Shown here: positions 57,388-64,000 of the stretch, one piece after another
Position numbering within the stretch: position 1 is the first letter of the stretch
Layout: each line of letters begins with the position of its first letter
Assembly (NCBI GenBank): GCA_025594325.1
Contig: JANHCV010000015.1
Coordinates: forward strand, 496,001-560,000
Origin: Blastocladiella emersonii ATCC 22665
Taxonomy: Eukaryota; Blastocladiomycota; Blastocladiomycetes; Blastocladiales; Blastocladiaceae
Length of the DNA: 64,000 nt
Direction of reading: 5' to 3'
Program-made: the position numbers and the translations under genes
The notes under the pieces: generated by a model
The model's database searches: none
Told to the model about the DNA's origin: nothing
Seen by the model: only the letters and a program-made list of their open reading frames with translations

Positions 57388-59148
57388 ATGGATGTGAAAT
57401 CTGCAACGATTGGCGCGACTTCGCCACCCACCGAACCGGACATGGGCCGCAACGCCAACAACAACTACCAGTCCATCTCCAGCAGCTCCGACCCTGCAGC
57501 TGCCGCCGCCGCGAATGCATCACCATCGGCCGCGACCCGCACCGCGGCGGCCGCACCGGAGCCGCCGCGCCGCCTGCTCGGCGTGCTGTACCTGCACCCG
57601 TCCTTCTCGCCGGCCAACTTCGCCGTGTTCCTGGTCGCCACGCTGCTGACCGTGTGCATGTTCGTGTTCCTGAGCTCGGGCACGACCTTTGTCCTCTCCG
57701 AGATTCTCGGGCTGCAGTCGGGCGAGGGCGACGCGGCGGGCGGGCTGGCCTTCTACGACGAGATCCTGTCCATGGCCATGGTGCTGCTGTGGGGCTCGGT
57801 CTCGGACCTGGTCGGCCGCCGCGCGGTCTACGCGGTCGGGTTCGCGACCATGGGCGCCGGCCTCATCGTCTACCCGCTCGCGACCAACCTGTACCCGCAG
57901 CTCCTCCTCGCGCGCCTCCTGTTCGCCGTCGGCGCCGCCGCGTGCAGCTGCATGCTGACGGCCGTGCTCGCGGATTGCGCGGGGAAGCTGCGGGGCCGGA
58001 TCTCGGGGCTCGTCGGGCTCATGTCCGGGCTCGGCGCCCTCGTCGGCGTGTTCGTCCTCCTCCCGCTCCCGACGTCGTTCGAGAAGAAGGGCACCCCGCT
58101 CGGCCGCGGCGTCCAGTACACGTTCGCGATCGCGGGTGGCGTCTCGATCGTGTTCGGCGGCATCTTCTATCTCCTCGCATCCAAGCATTTCGGCGCGCGG
58201 ACCACCGAGGCCGACGCGACCGCCGCCGAGGAAGAGCGTACCCCGCTCCTGTCCCGCCTCGCCGCGCAGATCAAGCACGGCGCCGTCGCCGCCAAGGACC
58301 TGCGCATCATGGCCGCGTACGCGGCGGGGTTCGCGGCGCGTGGGAACACGGTCATCATCACCACCTTCATCCCGCTGTGGATCAACAAGTACTACATCGA
58401 GAACGGGCTGTGCCAGATCTCCGGGCTCGACCCCAACAACGAGACGGCCATTAAGGCGTCGTGCCGCATCGCCTTCACCCGGTCGAGTATTATTGGCGGT
58501 GTCACGCAGACGTTTGCGCTGGTACGACGTGCGGCGGGTCAGTTGCCGGCGCGGAGACTAACACGTGCGCGACTCGCCCGACGAGTGTAGATTGGCGCGC
58601 CGCTGTGGGGCATCCTCATGGACAAGCTCGGGTCGACGGACGGCAACGACGAGGACGTGGCGCTGCCCGACTCGCCCGAGTCCGGGTCCAGCACCACGCC
58701 CGTGCAACGTCGCGCGTCCGTCCCCGCGGACGCCGGTTGGCTCGCACAGGCGCGCGCGGGCCGGTTCGCGACGCTCCCGCTGCTGCTAACGTGCGTGATC
58801 GCGTTCGTCGGGTACCTGTTGCTCTTCTTCGTGCGCGACCCGACGACCGGCGCCATCTTCCCCGTCACCTTCCTCGTCGGGTTCGGCGAGATCGGGACCG
58901 TGATCACGTCAGTCGCCATGGTCGCGGCCGGGTACATTGACCCCAAGATCCGCGGCAGTGTCGCGGGGGCGTACTCGCTGTGCGGCGGGCTCGGCATCAT
59001 GCTGTGCACGCGCATCGGTGGGCTGCTCTTCGACTCGTGGACGTTCACGGCACCGTTCCTCCTCATGGCGCTCGTCCATGGGTTCGTCGCGGTGTTGTCG
59101 CTCGCGGTCATTGTCAAGGACGCGGCGGCCGTCGCGCGCGGCGAGTGA
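57388..59148 (+). CDS. Major facilitator superfamily transporter
   Basis: Two exons, 57388-58521 and 58591-59148, flank a 69-bp intron (GTACGA...GTAG), phase 0, giving 563 residues. After a 60-residue Ala-rich cytosolic leader there are about twelve hydrophobic helices. The loop between helices 2 and 3 has GSVSDLVGRRAVYAVGF, the MFS signature (G-x-x-x-D-x-x-G-R-R). The central loop carries EEERTPLLSRLAAQ, and the second half has GAPLWGILMDKLGS, a signature echo. A second cytosolic loop is Asp/Ser-rich. Substrate cannot be assigned. Confidence 0.88.
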
Positions 59149-59410
59149 GGGATCGATATCAATACACTGGGATTTCTTTCCAGTTTTCTTGTGTGTGTGC
59201 GTGCAATCGAGTGGGTTCATGTCTCCCGCGGCCCAAGTCTCTCGCATCCGGTCTCGCGTGTGCTTCCGCGCGGCGAGACGCGTTCGTCCTCGCGCGTCGC
59301 TCTCCCGCCCGCGGCCCGCGGGCGCACATTCCAATTGTAACCATCTCCGCGGACCGTCCGAGCTGTCCACATGCACTCCGCCGCTGCCGTCGTGAGCAGC
59401 TAGCCAGACC

Positions 59411-62400
59411 ATGCAACGGAGCAAGCGAGCTCGCTACCATGGATCGAGAAACTCGCACGCGACGACGTCGATGCTGGCCATCGCGCTTCTTCTCCTGACA
59501 ATGGCCATCGCCAACGCGGCAGCGGCCACCGCCAACGCGTCCATGATCACGATCCGGCTGGGCGCCATCTACCCGTACGGGACGACCGACGAGCTCGCGC
59601 GGTGGGAGTACCTGTCGACGCGTGACAGCCACGCGCTGGGGATCCGGCACGCGCTGGCCGACGGGTTCCTCCCCGGCGCGAACGTGACGGTCGAGGAGAT
59701 TGACACGACGGGGTCCGGCCGCAACGAGGACGGGTCCGCCGTGTTCGCCGCGCTCGAAGCGCTGAACCGCAACGTGTCCGGGATCCTGGGCGGCGGGACC
59801 TCGGACGCGTCCAAGCAGATCTGCCTCGTGACGCGCAGCTTCAACGTGCCGTCGTGCTCGTTCATCTCCGGGTCGAGCCAGCTGTCCGACAAGAACGACT
59901 ACCCGTGGTTCTTCCGCCCGCTCCCGACGTCGGCCGCAATCGCCCACTCAGTCGTCGAGTTCCTCATCAAGTATAACTGGATGCGTATCGCCATCGTGCG
60001 CGAGGGCGGGAACGCGTACGTCGACTCGCGTACGTTCGCCCCACTCGTCGTCGTACCCCCGCCCAATGCCTGACTTTGCTCGTATGTAGTCGCGGCCGAA
60101 GTGCAACGGTTCGGCGAGCTCCGCAACGTGACGTTCCTGAGCAACTCGCTGCTGTACGACGCGGCGCAGGAAGACGCCCTGGCGCGGCTATACACGCAGC
60201 TCGTCGCATCCGACACGCGCGTGCTCGCCCTCATCGCGCACACGGACCTGGCCGCGTACGTGCTGCTGTACCTGCACCGGCGCGGCTTTTTCACGGCGGT
60301 CCCGCGCGGCCTGCCGCGCACCGTGCTGTTCATCAACTCGTTCTACAGCTCGGTCGTGGCCATGGACCCCGCGGCCGCCGCCGAGATTCTCGACGCGGGC
60401 GCGGTCGTGCGCCCGAACCTGTACACGCCGAACCGCGCGGCGATTTTCGCGGCGTTCAAGGCGCAGTACGAACGGGATAGCGGGAAGTCGTACCCGTACC
60501 CGGACGTCGAGAATTTCGGGGAAGGGTACGCGTGCGCGTACGCCATGGTCGCGGGCATGCACCGGCTGCTCGCCGCGCGGAACGGGACGCTCGAGGAGCT
60601 CGCAAGCCGCGACCCGAAGGTGTACGCCGGCATGGCGATCAAGTACTTTAACGTCTCGCACGACATGGTGCCGACGCCAAGGCTCGAGTTTCTCCTCGAC
60701 GACGTGGTACGCTTTCGCACTGCTACTTTCTCGCCGCTGCCACCCGCTAACCCAAAAAAACGTGTCTAGGGCGACGGCGTCCCCGAGTTCCTGACCCTGT
60801 CGCAGCTGCGATACAACAGGACGGCGAGCGGGTCGCTCGAGGTCAACGAGGTGTTCGTCGACACGATCCCGTCGCCGCCGCCCGCGTCCGCCGACCTCAA
60901 CATGCAGACGGTCGCGTTCCCGGGCCTGCGCGTCGGCGCAATCCCGCCAGACGCGACGCCCAAGACCCCGCTCAACGTCAAGTGGCAGTCGACCGCGGGC
61001 ATCAGTCTGGGCGTGCTCGGGTGCGCGCTGTTCCTCGCGACGCTCGCCTCGCTCGTCGCCACCATCTACTTCCGCAACCACCCGACCGTGAAACGCTCTT
61101 CGCTCTTCCTCCTGATCGTCCTGCACCTCGCCCAGACCGTCGCCATCGTCGCCGCCCTCGCGTACATCGGCGACCCGCACGAGTCGCACTGCGTGACCCG
61201 CACCATCGCGCTGTCGTGGAGCCCCGCGCTGCTCGCGACCGCGCTCGCGGTCCGCGCGCTCCTCGTGTACCGCGCGGTTGCCGCGAAGAAGCACGAAGCC
61301 ACGCAGCGCGCGCTGCGGCACACCCCCAAAAACGCGCGCGGCAAGTCGAGTTCGGGCACCGTCGCCGCGGCCGTCGGGTCGACCATCGCGAAAAGGTTCC
61401 GGTCGCAGTCCACCGTCGCCAGCACCCAGCTCGCGCGGCTCGGGTCGAAAGTCGGCGCGGCGATCCCGCGCGGCGCGTCACGTACGAGTGTGCAGTCGCG
61501 CTTCGACGCGCTCGTCGCCGCGCTCGACGGGTCCGAGCCGTGGCGCATGGCGCGCATGCTCGCGGGCCGCGCCGCGATCCCGCTCCTGGTGCACGCGGGG
61601 GCCAGCGTGTACTACCTCGCGGCGTGCAAGCCCGTGGTGCGCAGCGTCGTAGTAGACTTCCTCCTCGACCGCCAGTGCTCGTGCGCGAGCCCCGACGTGC
61701 TGTTCGGGGTCTACGTCGCCGAGGCGATCCCGCTCGCGATCGCGGTCGCGATCTGCGTCTACTGCACGTGGCACGCGCGGCATGTCCTGTTCAACGTGAG
61801 CGAGACGCGTACGTCGTGGTTCGCGGGTCCCCTCCATAACGGCTAACATCGGTTTCGCGTGTAGGCCGCTCGATGCTCGCCGTGAGCAACGCGACCGTGT
61901 TCGTGCTGCTGATCCTAGCTTTTTCGGTGAACAGCTCCGTGTCGCTCGTCTACGTCCTGTTCGTGCTCCTCATCCTGTTCGGCGGCACCTCGACACTCGC
62001 CATCTACATGGGTCCGCTGTACCTGCGCATCTACCAGTCGCGCGCCGCCGCCGCCGCCGCCGCGGGCGGCGGGAACACGGGACACATCCGGCGCGCCGCG
62101 TCCGATGACCTCCTGACGCGGCTGCCCGCGCAAGCCGAGGCGGCGGCGAAAGAGGGCGGCGACCGCATGGCTAACATCAGCAACATGCCGAGCGGCGTGA
62201 TCCAGGACACCAAGACGCTCTCGCACACCGGCGCGCCGCTCACGGGACCGCGGTCCGCGCTCACGGCGGTCCCCGAGTCGAGCGTACCCGACCACCGCGA
62301 CGCGGTCGCCGTTGTTCCGCTCCAGTCGTCCGCGTCAGAAGCCGCCGACGAGCCGGCAGCAGGGCGACTCGTGTCGGACTCGGCCTCGCGTGTCTTCTCC

Positions 62401-63190
62401 TCCACCACCGCGGCCGCGGCAATGGCGCAGCACGACCTCGGCGACACCGGCCGCGTCGTCACGTTCACGGTGCGTGTGCGTCGGCGTCTGCCCTTCGCGC
62501 CGCTCCCGCGCGCTGAGGCCGGGTGGCTCGACGCGGCGAACCAGTGGGTCCAGACGCGCGCGCCGAAATGGAGCGCGGGGCTCGGCGCGGCGCTCGACGC
62601 GTGGTTCAAGGTCGACCTGTGGTGTGTCGTCGCGGCGGCGACGCACGCGGGCGCGGGCGAGGACGACGAGGCGGTAGGGCCTGACGGCGTGATGCAGGTT
62701 CATGCGCACGGGATGAAATGGGTACGTGAGCTGGCGGTGTAGGATCGGACTGGCGGCTCACTCCCGCGCGATCTGGGTGTAGGAATGCTTCTCCCTCGGC
62801 GGCCCGCTGTCCGCGTTCGAGGTGTTCCCCGTCGACCCGAAGCTCGTGTCGCGGCGGACCACGAGCGGCTCTGGCAGCCACGGAGCTGCTCTCCCGCTCG
62901 CCACCGCCGAAGCCCCTAAGTACGCGACGCAGCGGCGATGCTCGCCCGCCGACCCCGAGCCGCCACCACCCGCACCCGCGCCAACGGACACGAGCCCGTA
63001 CCTTGTCCTGCACGGCAAGGCGTCGCGAACGTGGCTCACGGTCCAGTTCGCGTCGCCCGAACAGCGGAGGCAGTTTGAGGCCGTGTTCCCGCCGCCGAAG
63101 CGGAAGAAGAGCGAGGGCAGCGGCGGCGGCCAGGCTGTGCAGCAGCAGCAGCAGCAGCGACAACGGGCCGAGTTCGAGTCGTTTTTTTAA
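59411..63190 (+). CDS. Class C G-protein-coupled receptor, GABA-B/mGlu-like
   Basis: Five exons, 59411-60029, 60090-60706, 60770-61808, 61865-62721 and 62783-63190, join in phase to 1179 residues. Every intron is 56-63 bp, GTACG...TAG. A signal peptide (MLAIALLLLTMAIANAAAA, Met at 59471) precedes a periplasmic-binding-like ligand domain (residues about 45-445) of the ANF-receptor type: GILGGGTSDASKQICLV, SSQLSDKNDYPWFFRPLPTS. I see no Cys-rich domain, as in GABA-B receptors. The seven-TM domain follows (GISLGVLGCALFLATLASLV... HLAQTVAIVAALAYI... VFVLLILAFSVNSSVSLVYV), with a long third loop and a C-terminal 350-residue cytosolic tail. Ligand unknown. Confidence 0.85.
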
Positions 63191-63436
63191 GTGCCGGGGC
63201 GGGAATGTACACTTGGCTAGACGATACTTGCGTGTGAGAGGGTTCGCGCGTAAGGGAGGAGGAGAGAGACGCGTCGCGAAAACACGTGGGCCAGACGCGT
63301 GGAGACGGGTCCGAGTGCCCGCACGTGACGCGAAAAAGCAGACGGCTGCTCGTCGCGCTCGCGACTTCGCGGCCTTCCCCTAGCGTTGACCCTAGCGACA
63401 CGTATCTTGCAACGCATCGACTCTGTGCAACGAATC
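63191..63436. other. Intergenic spacer
   Basis: This 246-bp spacer before the RRP46 gene holds no visible gene. Confidence 0.5.
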
Positions 63437-64000
63437 ATGTCAGACATGGACTATGAAATCACGCGGCCCGACGGCCGCACGAACGGGATGCTCCGCGAGA
63501 TGAACTGCAGTCGAGTATGCCGTTGCTCCCATTGCGAGTGATCCACCGCAACAATCGCTGATGCGAGAGACCTTCTAGGGTCTCCTGCACCGCGCCGACG
63601 GGTCCGCGCAGTTCTCCGCGCACAAGACGTCGGTGCTGTGCGGCGTGTACGGGCCGACCGAGGTCAAGCTGCGCGACGAGGAGCTCGACCGCGCCACGCT
63701 CGAGGTTGTCTTCAAGCAGAACATTGGCATGGCGGGCCCGCGCGAGCGCGCCATCGAGACCACCGTGCGCAGCACCCTCGAGCCCCTCATCAAGCTCAAC
63801 CTCCACCCGCGCACCCTCATCCAGGTCACGCTCCAGACGGTCCAGGGCGACGGCTCGGTACGCTGGGCCTGCTACTACGCGAGATCGGCTGAGCTCTGAC
63901 CGCTGCTTGTAGCTCCTCGCCGCGGCGTGCAACGCGGCATGTATCGCGCTAATGGACGCCGGCGTCCCGCTGCACTCTGCGTTCGCCGCCGTGTCGCTCG
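63437..64000 (+). CDS. RRP46: Exosome subunit RRP46/EXOSC5, 5' part (cut by window end)
   Basis: This is an RNase PH-fold subunit of the exosome core ring, which degrades and processes RNA. Exons 63437-63514, 63579-63857 and 63913 onward are in phase; introns are GTATGC...TAG (64 bp) and GTACGC...GTAG (55 bp). The sequence RGLLHRADGSAQFSAHKTSV, then LCGVYGPTEVKLRDEELDRA, TLEVVFKQNIGM and LHPRTLIQVTLQTVQGDGS, followed in exon 3 by LLAAACNAACIALMDAGVPL, matches RRP46 better than RRP41 (YGP-x-EVK). The rest lies beyond 64000. Confidence 0.9.

Overview
This window is nuclear DNA of a GC-rich eukaryote, most likely an early-diverging zoosporic fungus (Blastocladiomycota or Chytridiomycota; this is inferred from gene content, not proven). 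The evidence is short spliceosomal introns of about 55-110 bp that nearly all begin GTACG and end in TAG, TATA-box promoters, F-box-like repeat proteins typical of zoosporic fungi, a class C GPCR, and fungal housekeeping genes: cytosolic AsnRS and TyrRS, UCH37, an Akr1-type DHHC palmitoyltransferase, a CGI-58/cardiolipin-deacylase-like hydrolase and exosome RRP46.

Layout. 1-5.5 kb: a Gly/Asn-rich protein gene and two divergent F-box-like genes, one frameshifted. 6-16 kb: alpha-carbonic anhydrase, a cytochrome b561-cytochrome b5-flavin reductase fusion, two paralogous F-box-like genes, a small coiled-coil protein and a REX1-B-like protein. 16-24.5 kb: UCH37, AsnRS, a four-TM protein, an alpha/beta hydrolase and a second Gly-rich gene. 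24.7-30 kb and 45.4-52.1 kb: a decaying cluster of a repeated two-gene cassette (a DUF4470-like gene followed by an unnamed partner). 46-48.4 kb: two more Gly-rich paralogs. 52.3-64 kb: TyrRS, DHHC transferase, MFS transporter, class C GPCR and RRP46 (cut by the window end).

The centrepiece is a 15.3-kb integrated Polinton-like virus (30043-45376). It has near-identical terminal inverted repeats of about 842 bp, a perfect 26-bp palindrome at each tip and a 5-bp target-site duplication (GAAAT). It is inserted inside an already damaged copy of the DUF4470/partner cassette. Its intronless genes, all apparently intact, are a TVpol-like polymerase fused to an SF3 helicase, a tyrosine recombinase, a separate rve (DDE) integrase, a fibre protein with a C1q/TNF-like head, a packaging ATPase, a double-jelly-roll major capsid protein, a penton-like minor capsid protein and several small proteins. 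No PolB or adenoviral-type protease is visible. Most genes share a start-proximal promoter motif (T-rich TTGTTG, a short spacer, then TAAA at or just before the ATG). It looks like a poxvirus-style late promoter and unlike the host TATA promoters, which raises the possibility that the element is transcribed by a co-infecting large DNA virus.

Together these genes form a complete virion morphogenesis module (capsid, penton, ATPase, fibre), a replication module (polymerase-helicase) and two independent integration enzymes. The near-identical TIRs and open frames argue for a recent insertion that may still be active.
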